Source of the DNA: Salibaculum halophilum
GTDB lineage: Bacteria > Pseudomonadota > Alphaproteobacteria > Rhodobacterales > Rhodobacteraceae
DNA: 64,000 bases
Direction of reading: 5' to 3'
Assembly (NCBI RefSeq): GCF_002094885.1
Contig: NZ_MSIT01000002.1
Span: 186,001 to 250,000 of the forward strand
Part shown: one piece after another, positions 53,339-63,684 of the stretch
Layout of the letters: every line of letters begins with the position of its first letter
Numbering within the stretch: the stretch's first letter is position 1
Made by a program: the position numbers and the translations under genes
The notes under the pieces: model-generated
Database searches by the model: none
The model's input: only the letters and a program-made list of their open reading frames with translations
Told to the model about the DNA's origin: nothing

Positions 53339-53369
53339 AATCATTATATATGTAGACCTTGTAATGATT
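53339..53369. promoter_or_regulatory. AT-rich dyad in the peroxiredoxin promoter region
   Basis: AATCATTA (53339-53346) and TAATGATT (53362-53369) form a perfect 8-base inverted repeat with a 15-base spacer, 29 bases upstream of the peroxiredoxin start. AT-rich DNA stands out in this GC-rich context and includes TATATA-like sequence. Candidate operator; the factor is unknown. Confidence 0.5.
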
Positions 53370-53397
53370 TGAAACCGCAACGGAAGGAGCCCGACCA

Positions 53398-54051
53398 ATG
53401 GCCCTGCGCATAAACGACGCGATCCCCAACCTGACCGTCGAAACGGACATGGGCAGCTTTGCCCTGCACGACTACTTCGGTGACAGCTGGGGGATCATCT
53501 TCTCGCATCCCAAGGATTTCACCCCGGTCTGCACCACCGAGTTCGGCGCCGTGGCCCAACTGGCCGACGAATGGGACAAGCGCGGCACCAAGGTGCTCGG
53601 TGTCTCCGTCGACGCCGTGGCCGAGCACAAGCAGTGGAAGGCCGACATCGAGGGCCACGCCAGCGCCAAGGCGGGCTTCCCCATCGTGGCCGACACAGAC
53701 CTGGAGCTTTCCAAGGCCTTCGACATGCTGCCCGCCGAGGCCTATCTGCCCGATGGTCGCACGCCGGCCGATACCGCCTCGGTGCGGTCGGTCTTCATCA
53801 TCAGCCCCGACAAGAAGGTGCAGCTGATGATGACCTACCCGATGTCGGTGGGCCGCAACTTCGCCGAGGTGCTGCGCGCGCTGGACGGGTTGCAGGCGAC
53901 CTATGGCACCCCGATCGCCACGCCGGCCAACTGGGAAAAGGGCCAGGACGTCATCGCCGCCCTGTCGCTTGACGATACCCAGGCGAAAGAGAAATTCGGC
54001 GATATGCGGGTCGAACTGCCCTACCTGCGCTGGGTCAAGGAACCGGGCTGA
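53398..54051 (+). CDS. 1-Cys peroxiredoxin (Prx6 type)
   Basis: Thiol peroxidase of 217 residues removing hydrogen peroxide and organic peroxides. The peroxidatic Cys45 is in HPKDFTPVCTTEFG, and the C-terminal domain with PYLRWVKEPG is typical of the Prx6 group; no resolving cysteine is seen. GGAAGGAG stands seven to eight bases before the ATG. It has its own promoter region with an AT-rich dyad and a hairpin after the stop, so it is likely monocistronic. Confidence 0.95.
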   Translation: MALRINDAIPNLTVETDMGSFALHDYFGDSWGIIFSHPKDFTPVCTTEFGAVAQLADEWDKRGTKVLGVSVDAVAEHKQWKADIEGHASAKAGFPIVADTDLELSKAFDMLPAEAYLPDGRTPADTASVRSVFIISPDKKVQLMMTYPMSVGRNFAEVLRALDGLQATYGTPIATPANWEKGQDVIAALSLDDTQAKEKFGDMRVELPYLRWVKEPG

Positions 54052-54064
54052 GCCTCCGGCGCAG

Positions 54065-54089
54065 CCGCCCCGGGGCTTGCCCGGGGCGG
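54065..54089 (+). terminator. GC hairpin after the peroxiredoxin gene
   Basis: CCGCCCCGGG and CCCGGGGCGG form a perfect 10-pair stem with a five-base loop, 13 bases past the stop. Only a weak T-run follows (ATTTA), so termination may be partial. The GC content drops sharply right after it. Confidence 0.55.
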
Positions 54090-54219
54090 TGACACATTTA
54101 ACGGCCAGATCTTATTTAGCCTATGACGGTCAATACTCGAGACCGCAAGTCACACGTGTCGCCAGTGCTCGCCCCTGGCGTAACTTCTTGATAAGTCTGC
54201 TCCGCGGGGAAGGCAGGCA

Positions 54220-55062
54220 TCATAGCAACCGGCGAAGCCAGTGCATGAAAATATCGCGGACCAGGCGCAGGCGTCTAATCCAGATCTCTCGACCATTTGG
54301 AAAATGCGGCTCTCGACCGGCCATACGTGCAAGACTCCGGTCGGCTGCAACCATTACCGGGAGTTTTGACGCGATGAGCGGTCCCACCAAACACTCAACA
54401 TTGCCGATTTTGGATTTGTTCGCTGTGAAATGCTTGTGAAGTCTGGGGCTGTGGATAATGCGCGGCGCGGCATGTCGCGTTCGCCAAAGGCGTAAAACTT
54501 TAAAGCGCATCAGGTTGTATTCTCTAGGCAGCGTTGCAACGCGCAGATCGCTGTCCCAGATCAATTCACGCAACACTGATTGATCCCGTTTGAATTCTTC
54601 CCGACGGACAGTCTCGCTCCAGTGCTGAAGCAGCTTCGTAACCTCAGCATTACGCCGAAACGCAACCACACCAGAATTGAACTGCGGAAAGGTGTTTGGT
54701 AATGACTTGCTCCAAAATGAGTGACATGCAACGCTGTTTCTTGAGCTATCATGCGCCATAGCGATATCAAAGCGATCGAGTACGTCGAAAATATCGCGAA
54801 TATCGGCGATTACAAAAAGGTCCGCGTCGAGAAAAAGCGTTTTGTCGAAACGGCTTGCCACCATTGCGTCGATCTTCGACCGCCGCCAGGGATCTTCGAG
54901 TTGGTGAATGCGATCGAAAACCGGCATGTTCACCTGTTGGTCCGTGAACAGATCTACCGCTAGCCCCGGACAGCTATCCTTGAGGGATTGAGCAGCACGC
55001 TCGGCCAAGTCTGTGTAATTTTTGCCAGTCGTGGCGAAGATGGCACCAATCGTTTTACTCAT
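54220..55062 (-). CDS. Putative glycosyltransferase (nucleotide-diphospho-sugar transferase type)
   Basis: A 280-residue GT-A-like protein. It opens with IGAIFATTGKNYTDLA, has a DxD motif in KTLFLDADLFV (about 73-83), and PQFNSGVVAFRRN and DQSVLRELIW further on, as in family 8/77-type glycosyltransferases. No membrane segment is seen. Base composition is far from that of the neighbours: by hand count 83 of 180 bases are G or C at 54661-54840 (46%). Likely acquired, and paired with the ATP-grasp gene on the same strand for surface-glycan modification. Confidence 0.78.
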   Translation of the reverse strand: MSKTIGAIFATTGKNYTDLAERAAQSLKDSCPGLAVDLFTDQQVNMPVFDRIHQLEDPWRRSKIDAMVASRFDKTLFLDADLFVIADIRDIFDVLDRFDIAMAHDSSRNSVACHSFWSKSLPNTFPQFNSGVVAFRRNAEVTKLLQHWSETVRREEFKRDQSVLRELIWDSDLRVATLPREYNLMRFKVLRLWRTRHAAPRIIHSPRLHKHFTANKSKIGNVECLVGPLIASKLPVMVAADRSLARMAGREPHFPNGREIWIRRLRLVRDIFMHWLRRLL

Positions 55063-55126
55063 TGGCTTTATCTCTCGATCGTCCCGCGGCAGTGTCGGAT
55101 ATTAATTGGGCAGCTATCATCCTTTC

Positions 55127-56029
55127 TTAGTCGCTTTGGCGCGTAGTTTTCGGATCAGGCAGCGTCCAGAATGTGCCGCGTTTCCGATGGTAACTTGCCG
55201 GGTCCAGCACGACCAACCCGCTTCCAGTGAGCAAGGTCATCTCACCAATATAGAATCGGTCCGGCGTACACATGAAATCCACTCGGACGAAATCGAGGCC
55301 CGCGGACAGAACTTCGCCGATCTTAATCATCTCACCCAGCGCGGGGGGCGGCCGGGCATCTCGATTCATGGCCAGGCCCTTCTGTCGGACATCCTGCGGC
55401 TTTGATGAAGCGTCCATGAAGGTCAGACATCTGGTACCATTTATCGTCTCAATGATCATGTAATCAGTCATCTGTCCATCGAAGAAACTTATCTTGACGT
55501 CGACGAGCTGTTCGGGCGCCGCCACCCGCGCTTCGGCGAGAATGGCTCTTGGTGTTTTGGTGTAGATCCACTCATGGTCTTTTATCCGATAATGGGTCAT
55601 CAGCCATTTGCGCATCAAGGCCCGCGTCGCCTGCTGATCGAGTTGCGAGGCATCCTCGACGATCAGGTTCATGCCGGAGCCGTGCGTGGCCTTGAGGACG
55701 AATTGTGCAGGTAATTCCGAAAAATCGATTGCACTCGGATCCTCGGCAAATTGCAACAACGGGACCAGCAGATCCTGCGCTCGACCCTTGCCCAACCTGT
55801 CGGCGACATAGGCGCGGACGAGGTACTTGTTACTCAACGTTGGAAAAATCGGGTTGGCGTCGCGCAGTTTGCGCCACTGGATCTTTTCGGAAAAGGTCTG
55901 CGGGTTTTCCAGGTTCAGTGGATACCCATGGCGCCTGAAAAAACGTCGCTTGAGCCGTGGCGCGCCAATCGCCCAGTCAACATGTGCCAGTACGAGTTTG
56001 CACTGCTGATCAAGCCAATAGGTCCACAT
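55127..56029 (-). CDS. TupA-like ATP-grasp family protein
   Basis: A 300-residue protein of the TupA-like ATP-grasp type, named after an enzyme of teichuronopeptide synthesis; relatives occur in capsule and exopolysaccharide loci. NPQTFSEKIQWRKLRD, NKYLVRAYVADRLG, FVLKATHGSGMNL (ATP-grasp lysine) and FVRVDFMCTPDRFYIGEMT fit the family. It probably joins an amino acid or similar group to a glycan; the substrate is unknown. GC content is low, as in the adjacent glycosyltransferase. The start is uncertain (MWTYWLDQQ chosen; an ATG 16 codons upstream is possible). Confidence 0.78.
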   Translation of the reverse strand: MWTYWLDQQCKLVLAHVDWAIGAPRLKRRFFRRHGYPLNLENPQTFSEKIQWRKLRDANPIFPTLSNKYLVRAYVADRLGKGRAQDLLVPLLQFAEDPSAIDFSELPAQFVLKATHGSGMNLIVEDASQLDQQATRALMRKWLMTHYRIKDHEWIYTKTPRAILAEARVAAPEQLVDVKISFFDGQMTDYMIIETINGTRCLTFMDASSKPQDVRQKGLAMNRDARPPPALGEMIKIGEVLSAGLDFVRVDFMCTPDRFYIGEMTLLTGSGLVVLDPASYHRKRGTFWTLPDPKTTRQSD

Positions 56030-56077
56030 CGTGTGCTTTTCTCGAAAGGTCAGGGACAGCCTTGCGCCATGTGGCAT

Positions 56078-56148
56078 GGCGGCGCGAGCCAGACATCTTC
56101 GTACTCCAGAGAGAGGAAAAAGATGGGCCAGGATTGTCTCGCGCCGCC
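56078..56148. repeat. Long-spaced inverted repeat at the edge of the low-GC insert
   Basis: GGCGGCGCGAG (56078-56088) and CTCGCGCCGCC (56138-56148) are perfect 11-base inverted copies. CATCTT and AAGATG inside continue the partial symmetry. It lies between the pnp stop and the ATP-grasp start; on the pnp strand the second arm is followed by CATCTTTTTCC, so it may work as a terminator. Confidence 0.55.
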
Positions 56149-56160
56149 GCTGGGGAAGGA

Positions 56161-58293
<2,133 letters not shown>

Positions 58294-58464
58294 CTGTCGT
58301 TTCCTGTCTGAGGGCGCGCCCGGCGGTCCGGGTCCCTCGTGTCATTGGCGGCCCCATTGCCGCCGACCCCTCTCATCATCTCATGCGCCGGGGTCCAGAG
58401 CGTCACGTTTCAGATGCCCCGGCTGATACAGCAAAAGCGGGCCCCTGAAAAGCACGCGATGGGG

Positions 58465-59433
58465 TCAGAACACGGCGTGATCGCCCCGGTCGTCCTTGGC
58501 ACGGCCGGCGAGGAGGTCGGCGTAGTGATCCCGCAGGTGATGCGTGCCGAACGACGGGGTGGCCTGTGCGTCGGGGTGGCCGGTCGCCGGGTCCAGCGCC
58601 AGCATCGACTCGGTGGCGTAATAATGCCCGGTGCGGGCAAATTCCGCCCGGTCGGCCATGCGCGGCGAGACCCGGCCCAGCACGCCAAGGCCGCCTGCGA
58701 TGCCGCTCAGGACGCGGGGCGAGATCGCGCGATACCGCGGTGTCTGGCCGGTCAGGTCGAACAGAATCTCGCCCATGTCGCGCGGCGTCAGGGCCGGCCC
58801 CGGCCCGCCGATGGGCAGCGTTCGGTTGCGCAGGTCCGGTTCGGTCACGCAATGGGCGAGATAGGCCGCGAGGTCATCGTCATGAATCGGCTTGCAGGCG
58901 GTCAGGCGCCCGTCCCCGAAGATCAGGTAGGGCTTGCCGTCGCGCACCCGCATCACCTGCCCGGACAGTGATTTGAAAAAGGCCGTGGGCCGGACGATCG
59001 TGTGGTCCAGCGGGGCGGCGGCCAGCGCGCGCTCGAAGGCCAGCTTGGCGTGTTGAAAGGCCAGACGCGGTTTCTGAACGCAGAGCGCCGACAGCAGGAT
59101 CATGTGCCCGATGCCGGCCGCCTGCGCGGCCGACAGCAGGTCCATGTGGGCGCGGTAATCGACCGCCCAAGCATCACTAGGGGCGCCGGTGCGCGAGGCA
59201 AGGCAGGACAGCACCACATCGAACCTGTCATCACGCAGCCCGTCGCTGCGGATCGAGCGTGGATCGGTCGGGTCGCCCTCGCGCAGGGTTATGCCGGGCA
59301 GCAGGGCGGCCCCGTCGGGGCGGTGCCGGATCAGCGCCGTGACACGGTGGCCGGCCTGCCGCAGGGCGCGGGCGGTGGCCCGGCCGATGGTGCCGGTCGC
59401 GCCGACAAGGAAGACATTTCGGGGCTCGACCAT
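58465..59433 (-). CDS. bciA: Divinyl (proto)chlorophyllide 8-vinyl reductase, BciA type
   Basis: An atypical SDR of 322 residues with VFLVGATGTIGRATARAL (NADPH site, GATGTIG 11-17), CLASRTGAP, LLSALCVQKPRLAFQHAKLAFE, RPTAFFKSLSGQV, GDGRLTACKPIHDDDLAAYL and HYYATESMLALDPATG. These segments are those of the BciA/DVR family that reduces the 8-vinyl group in bacteriochlorophyll synthesis. In purple bacteria this gene lies outside the main photosynthesis cluster, as here. A relative with another substrate cannot be wholly excluded, but the SLSGQV and YYATESML segments argue for BciA. Confidence 0.85.
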   Translation of the reverse strand: MVEPRNVFLVGATGTIGRATARALRQAGHRVTALIRHRPDGAALLPGITLREGDPTDPRSIRSDGLRDDRFDVVLSCLASRTGAPSDAWAVDYRAHMDLLSAAQAAGIGHMILLSALCVQKPRLAFQHAKLAFERALAAAPLDHTIVRPTAFFKSLSGQVMRVRDGKPYLIFGDGRLTACKPIHDDDLAAYLAHCVTEPDLRNRTLPIGGPGPALTPRDMGEILFDLTGQTPRYRAISPRVLSGIAGGLGVLGRVSPRMADRAEFARTGHYYATESMLALDPATGHPDAQATPSFGTHHLRDHYADLLAGRAKDDRGDHAVF

Positions 59434-59707
59434 GCCTCAAGGTCTACGTCATTACCCCGCCGCGGCACAAACCCGCTTGTCGCCGCACTGCGCCCTCGCG
59501 AGGCCGCGGTCCGATCGTCCGGTGCAGGGGGCCGGGCCGATCGCGGGCCTTGGCTCGGGCCCCGGTCGTCTGTTACCCGGCCCCAAGGTCCCAAGTCCAC
59601 GCTCGGCGCCGCGGGACGGCGCACGGCGGACCATTGGGCTCTGGCGCGATGGGCGGAAAGACTCCCACCACCACGCCGCGGTTGCAACCTTTTCAAAGGA
59701 GGCAGAG

Positions 59708-60112
59708 ATGAGACCCGTTTTTCAAACCCCGCATGGCAAGGCCGGCCTGGTCGTTGCAGGGCTTGCCCTCGTCGCGGGCATCGTCGGTGAGGCCGGTCCG
59801 GCGCGCGCACAGGACAGCGGCGACTACATGGCCTTTGCGCTCGACATGCAGGGCACCTGGGGCCACGGCCGCGGTGCCACCGTTCAGGACGCCCAGCGGA
59901 CCGCGCTGAACAACTGCGCCAGCGGTGATTGCCGCATCGCCGAACGCCCGGTGCAGACGCGCTGCCAGGCGCTCGCCGACTACCGCGATGGGGGCTACTG
60001 GTTCGGCGTCGGGGCCGCGGAGACGAACGACCAGGCCGTTGCCTTTGCCGCGCAGCACTGCTTCGGGGCCGCGCCTGGTATGTGCACGGTGCGCTACAGC
60101 TACTGCAAGTGA
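59708..60112 (+). CDS. Small exported cysteine-containing protein, DUF4189-like
   Basis: A 134-residue protein with a signal peptide ending at GPARA-Q and a mature domain of about 95 residues containing six cysteines that could form disulfides (NNCASGDCRIAE, QTRCQAL, QHCFGAAPGMCTVRYSYCK). The repeat-like DAQRTALNNC and DQAVAFAAQHC pattern is typical of DUF4189-type periplasmic proteins of unknown function. A strong site, AAAGGAGG, stands five bases before the ATG. It is divergent from bciA across 274 bases without visible genes. Confidence 0.75.
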   Translation: MRPVFQTPHGKAGLVVAGLALVAGIVGEAGPARAQDSGDYMAFALDMQGTWGHGRGATVQDAQRTALNNCASGDCRIAERPVQTRCQALADYRDGGYWFGVGAAETNDQAVAFAAQHCFGAAPGMCTVRYSYCK

Positions 60113-60181
60113 CACAGGCTTCCGGGGGGCATGCCCCCCCGGTTGGTCCATTTCGGTGCGGCGGACATGGCAAGCGGCAAC

Positions 60182-60601
60182 ATGACAGCCCGCGATTTCC
60201 TCTGGCTCGTCCCGGCGGGGATCGCGCTGATCGTCCTCATGAGCTGGCGCGCCGCCGACGAGGCGCGCATCGCCCGTGACGGTCTGCGCCTGCAGGCGCG
60301 GATCGAGGCCCTGCACGCAGACATGATCGGCACCGATTCGGCCCATTTCTCGGCCGATTACAGCTTCGATCTGGCGGGACAGACACACCACGCGCGCGGT
60401 GTGACGATCGGCGCCAACAACCACGATGACTGGTCCGTGGGCGACACGATCGAGGTCTGGGTGATGCCCGACGCCCCCTCCCGGACCGGTGTGGTCAACC
60501 GTTCCAACATGGCGCCCGTCCGGGTGGGCCGGTTGCTGGGCGGCCTGCTGATCGCCGGCGGGCTGATCGGGTTCGCATGGCGACGGCGCAGCCCCGGCTG
60601 A
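60182..60601 (+). CDS. DUF3592-like membrane protein
   Basis: A 139-residue protein with two membrane segments (about 5-22 and 115-132) and between them a small beta domain, ADYSFDLAGQTHHARGVTIG ... VWVMPDAPSRTGVV, as in DUF3592 proteins. Function is unknown. Several ATGs are in frame; MTARDFLW was chosen since the membrane segment starts there. It follows the DUF4189-like gene on the same strand by about 70 bases and converges on rpsO. Confidence 0.72.
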   Translation: MTARDFLWLVPAGIALIVLMSWRAADEARIARDGLRLQARIEALHADMIGTDSAHFSADYSFDLAGQTHHARGVTIGANNHDDWSVGDTIEVWVMPDAPSRTGVVNRSNMAPVRVGRLLGGLLIAGGLIGFAWRRRSPG

Positions 60602-60669
60602 CCAGGCGGCTTCAGCGGGCGCACGGTGGGATCGGCGTGTCAGCGCGGACCCGTCAGTGGCCCCGACGC

Positions 60670-60700
60670 AAAACGCCCGCGCAGTTCTGCACGGGCGTTT
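60670..60700 (-). terminator. Rho-independent terminator of rpsO
   Basis: Minus strand: AACGCCCGTGCAG and CTGCGCGGGCGTT form a 13-pair stem with one G-T wobble and a two-base loop (AA), followed by TTG after the stem's own terminal T residues. It lies 22 bases past the rpsO stop, separating rpsO from pnp transcription. Confidence 0.85.
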
Positions 60701-60721
60701 ACGATGGTCATCGCGGCAGGT

Positions 60722-60991
60722 TCAGCGGCGGATGCCGAGCCGCTTGATGAGGTCGCGATAGCGGGCCTCTTCCTTGCCGCGCAGGTAGTCCAGCAGCTTG
60801 CGGCGCTGGGCCACCATCTTGAGAAGGCCACGGCGGCCGTGGTTGTCCTTCTTGTGGGTCTTGAAGTGTTCGGTCAGCGTGCTGATGCGCGAGGTCAGGA
60901 TCGCGATCTGCACCTCGGGCGATCCGGTGTCGCCCTCTTTCGTGGCGAATTCCTTCAAAATCCGGGATTTCTCTTCGGCGGTAATCGACAT
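60722..60991 (-). CDS. rpsO: 30S ribosomal protein S15
   Basis: Primary 16S rRNA-binding protein of the small-subunit platform. 89 residues; [36 protein letters not shown] and the end [21 protein letters not shown] are invariant family segments. It normally lies between truB and pnp; here an RTX-type gene and a DUF1643 gene separate it from truB. Confidence 0.99.
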   Translation of the reverse strand: MSITAEEKSRILKEFATKEGDTGSPEVQIAILTSRISTLTEHFKTHKKDNHGRRGLLKMVAQRRKLLDYLRGKEEARYRDLIKRLGIRR

Positions 60992-61143
60992 CGGGATCTC
61001 CTGTTCAAGAATGTGTCAAGGCGCAAGCCGGGATGTCGTCCAGACAAGGCCCATGGAGGGGCGGGGTCGGGTGCCGGGCACCCGACCATCGCTGGGGCGC
61101 GTATAGGCGCGACCGCGGTGCTTTGCAAAGGGATTCGGCGGGC

Positions 61144-61995
61144 CTACGCGGGCTGGACCGTGATGGCGTCGAGGTCGACAGCGTCCATCCCCCGCAGCAG
61201 GGCCAGCGGCTCGCCGTCGGCCAGAACGACGACACCCTCGTCCGTCACGGTGCTGGACAGCGTCGTCTCGGGCCCGCTGGTGTGCAGGATCAGGCTGTCC
61301 TCGGCGGGGTTGTAATCCATGACGGTCACATCCGTGCCCATGATCTCGAGGGTATCACTGCCGCTGCCGCCATCCAGGACATCGCCGTCGCCGCCGGTCA
61401 CGTGATCCTGCCCGGCCCCGCCGTTGAGATAGTCGCGTGCGGCGGTCTGCTCGTCGGCGACACCGTCGACGCGATCGTCCCCGTCGCCACCATGCAGGAC
61501 ATCCTCGCCCGCGCCGCCGATCAGGGTGTCACCGTCGAAGCCACCCAGCAGGGAATCCGCGCCGCCGCCGCCGTGCAGCACATCCGCGCCCGCGCCGCCG
61601 GTCAGCGCGTCATCGCCACCACCGCCGTCGAGCCAGTCATCGCCGAGATCGCCGAAAAGCGCATCCGCGCCGTCGCCGCCCGACAGATCGTCGGCACCGT
61701 CGTGACCGTGCAGCGAATCCGCGCCCTGTCCGCCCTCGATCGTGTCGTCGCCTTCGCGGCCGTCGATGTAGTCGTCGCCCCCGAGGCCGGTGATCGAGTC
61801 GCTGCCATCACCGCCATAGAGCTCGTCCGCGCCATCGCCGCCCTCGATTGGCGGTGCCGGGGGGGCGGCAACCTCGTGCTCCGGGTCAGGTGCCCCGTCG
61901 GTATCGGCGCCCTCGTCGGTGCCGGTCTGCCACGGCATGTCGACAAACGCCGAACCGGCCAGCGCGATCCCCATGAGACCCAGCAAGGAAAACAT
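61144..61995 (-). CDS. RTX-repeat calcium-binding protein with N-terminal membrane segment
   Basis: A 283-residue protein. It starts with a hydrophobic segment, MFSLLGLMGIALAGSAFVD, then an acidic linker, then RTX nonapeptides from about residue 50 to 200 (GGDGADELYGGDGSDSITG type), and a final beta domain with VTVMDYNPAEDSLIL. The N-terminal anchor differs from secreted RTX proteins, which lack one; the protein may stay attached to a membrane. AAAGGG lies seven bases before the chosen ATG; an ATG 15 codons upstream is possible. It is inserted between rpsO and DUF1643. Confidence 0.8.
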   Translation of the reverse strand: MFSLLGLMGIALAGSAFVDMPWQTGTDEGADTDGAPDPEHEVAAPPAPPIEGGDGADELYGGDGSDSITGLGGDDYIDGREGDDTIEGGQGADSLHGHDGADDLSGGDGADALFGDLGDDWLDGGGGDDALTGGAGADVLHGGGGADSLLGGFDGDTLIGGAGEDVLHGGDGDDRVDGVADEQTAARDYLNGGAGQDHVTGGDGDVLDGGSGSDTLEIMGTDVTVMDYNPAEDSLILHTSGPETTLSSTVTDEGVVVLADGEPLALLRGMDAVDLDAITVQPA

Positions 61996-62136
61996 GCCCG
62001 AACCCTTTCGCAGGAAACCGGTTTCCACGATCCCGGCCATTCACCGTCGCGACATCGCGTCGCAATCTTCGCAAATCTTCTAACATTTTTTCGCAAGCCG
62101 GGAGTGGCCAAAGTGAACACAGGGTTAATCCGGGGA

Positions 62137-62643
62137 TCACGTCCAGGGTTCGGGGGTCCGCGTGTAGGCGATGTACAAGGGATGCCGCGGATGGCCGTGC
62201 TTGGTCAGCCCCAGGTGCTCGAGCGGCGCCCCGGTGGCCCGCAGAAGCGCCTCGACCGCGGCGCCGCGGGCGAGATGGGCGCCGTGGCTGCCCCAGGCGC
62301 AGATGACCCGGTCGGCCCAGTCCGCGCCCGCGCGGATGGCCGTGTCGTTTTCCGGCCCCACCGGATCGGGCGCGGCGCGCATCTTCCTCGGGTCGGTGTC
62401 GCGCCAGGCGAAGATGTTGGTCACGCGAAAGCCGCCGAAGCCCAGCGTGCGGGCCCGTCGCTCGCAGCGTTCAACGGTGGGGTCGTTCTGCACCTCGGTT
62501 GCCGTCGAAGGGTTGAGCATGACGAACAGCGCCCTTTCGCCCGCCGGATCCCAGACGCGGGTGAGGGCATAACGATAGCGTTCGCAATCGGAATAGACCG
62601 CGGTGGAGGGCGCATCGCCCTTGGTGTGAGTGCGGGTGATCAT
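62137..62643 (-). CDS. DUF1643 protein
   Basis: A 168-residue protein of the DUF1643 family. RYRYALTRVW, LFVMLNPSTATEVQNDPTVERC and FRVTNIFAWRDTDP are family hallmarks; ICAWGSHGAHL and LTKHGHPRHPLYI follow. Members often occur near mobile or phage-related genes and lack a known function. It sits between truB and the RTX gene on the same strand, with about 100 bases to truB. Confidence 0.88.
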   Translation of the reverse strand: MITRTHTKGDAPSTAVYSDCERYRYALTRVWDPAGERALFVMLNPSTATEVQNDPTVERCERRARTLGFGGFRVTNIFAWRDTDPRKMRAAPDPVGPENDTAIRAGADWADRVICAWGSHGAHLARGAAVEALLRATGAPLEHLGLTKHGHPRHPLYIAYTRTPEPWT

Positions 62644-62702
62644 GGCCCTGATTTTGCCGCGTTGAGCCGCAGAAGGGAAGGGCGGGCCGCCGGACGCCGC
62701 TG

Positions 62703-62724
62703 TTTGCCGGGCCAGCCCGGCAAA
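62703..62724. repeat. Perfect hairpin between truB and the DUF1643 gene
   Basis: TTTGCCGGGC and GCCCGGCAAA are perfect 10-base inverted copies around CA. It lies about 20 bases downstream of the truB stop; there is no T-run on the truB strand, so termination is not certain. Confidence 0.5.
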
Positions 62725-62745
62725 TGCGCCCCGCCCGCCGCCCCG

Positions 62746-63651
62746 TCAGCCGCGCACGAAAACCCGCGCGGGGTGCAATTCGCCGGCCTTGAACACGCCG
62801 ACGGCAATCGCCTCGTCGCCGTGGGCGGCCCAGCATTCGTCGCCGTACTCCACGTCGCCGATGACCATCGCCGGGTTGCCGTTGCGCAGCCGCGCGATGC
62901 TGGCTTCGGGGCAGTGGACGCGGGGCAGTTCGTCGAGCCCGTCTTCCAGCGGGCGCAGGTATTCGTCCAGCTCCCTCGACTTGGCCTTTTCGTCCAGCAG
63001 GTCCATGCCGACCCCGTCCTCGGCCACGAATGGGCCGGACCAGGTCCGGCGCAGGTCGGTGACGTGGCCGAGACAGCCCAGCGCCTGCCCGAGGTCGCGA
63101 GCGATGGCGCGGACGTAGCCGCCCTTGCCGCAGGTCATTTCCAGCACCGCGTGGTCGGCATCGGGGCGATCGACCAGCAACAGTTCCTCGACCCAGAGCG
63201 GCCGGGCGGCGATCTCGAAATCCTCGCCGTCGCGGGCGCGCTTGTAGGCGCGCTGCCCGTCGATCTTGACGGCGGAATAGGCGGGCGGGACCTGGAGGAT
63301 CTCGCCGACGAAGCTGCCCAGCGCCTGCTTGATCGCGGCATCGGTCGGGCGCGCATCGCGGGCCCCGGTCACTTCGCCCTCGGCGTCGTCAGTATTGGTG
63401 GCCTGCCCCAGCCGCACCGTGAAGGTATAGCCCTTGAGCGCATCGGTGATGTAGGGAACGGTCTTCGTTGCCTCGCCAAGGGCGACGGCCAGCACGCCGG
63501 TTGCCGCCGGGTCGAGCGTGCCGGCATGGCCGGCCTTTTTCGCGTCGAAGGCCCACCGTACCTTGTTCACCACGGCGGTCGAGGTGATCCCGGCGGGTTT
63601 GTCGACCACCAGCCAGCCGGAAATGTCGCGGCCCTTGCGTTTGCGCCCCAT
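62746..63651 (-). CDS. truB: tRNA pseudouridine(55) synthase TruB
   Basis: Makes pseudouridine 55 in the T-arm of tRNAs. 301 residues; catalytic Asp47 in [14 protein letters not shown], preceded by [15 protein letters not shown], then [16 protein letters not shown] and [15 protein letters not shown]. It belongs to the rbfA-truB-rpsO-pnp synteny group of proteobacteria. The phosphodiester glycosidase gene lies 33 bases upstream on the same strand and may share its transcript. Confidence 0.97.
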   Translation of the reverse strand: MGRKRKGRDISGWLVVDKPAGITSTAVVNKVRWAFDAKKAGHAGTLDPAATGVLAVALGEATKTVPYITDALKGYTFTVRLGQATNTDDAEGEVTGARDARPTDAAIKQALGSFVGEILQVPPAYSAVKIDGQRAYKRARDGEDFEIAARPLWVEELLLVDRPDADHAVLEMTCGKGGYVRAIARDLGQALGCLGHVTDLRRTWSGPFVAEDGVGMDLLDEKAKSRELDEYLRPLEDGLDELPRVHCPEASIARLRNGNPAMVIGDVEYGDECWAAHGDEAIAVGVFKAGELHPARVFVRG

Positions 63652-63684
63652 GGCACGCCTCCGATCCCGATGAGAGCGCGCGGA

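Noticed and set aside
54090-56160. An insertion sequence or integrative element around the low-GC insert
   Set aside because: No transposase or integrase gene, target-site duplication or tRNA attachment site was seen; only the composition change and one inverted repeat.
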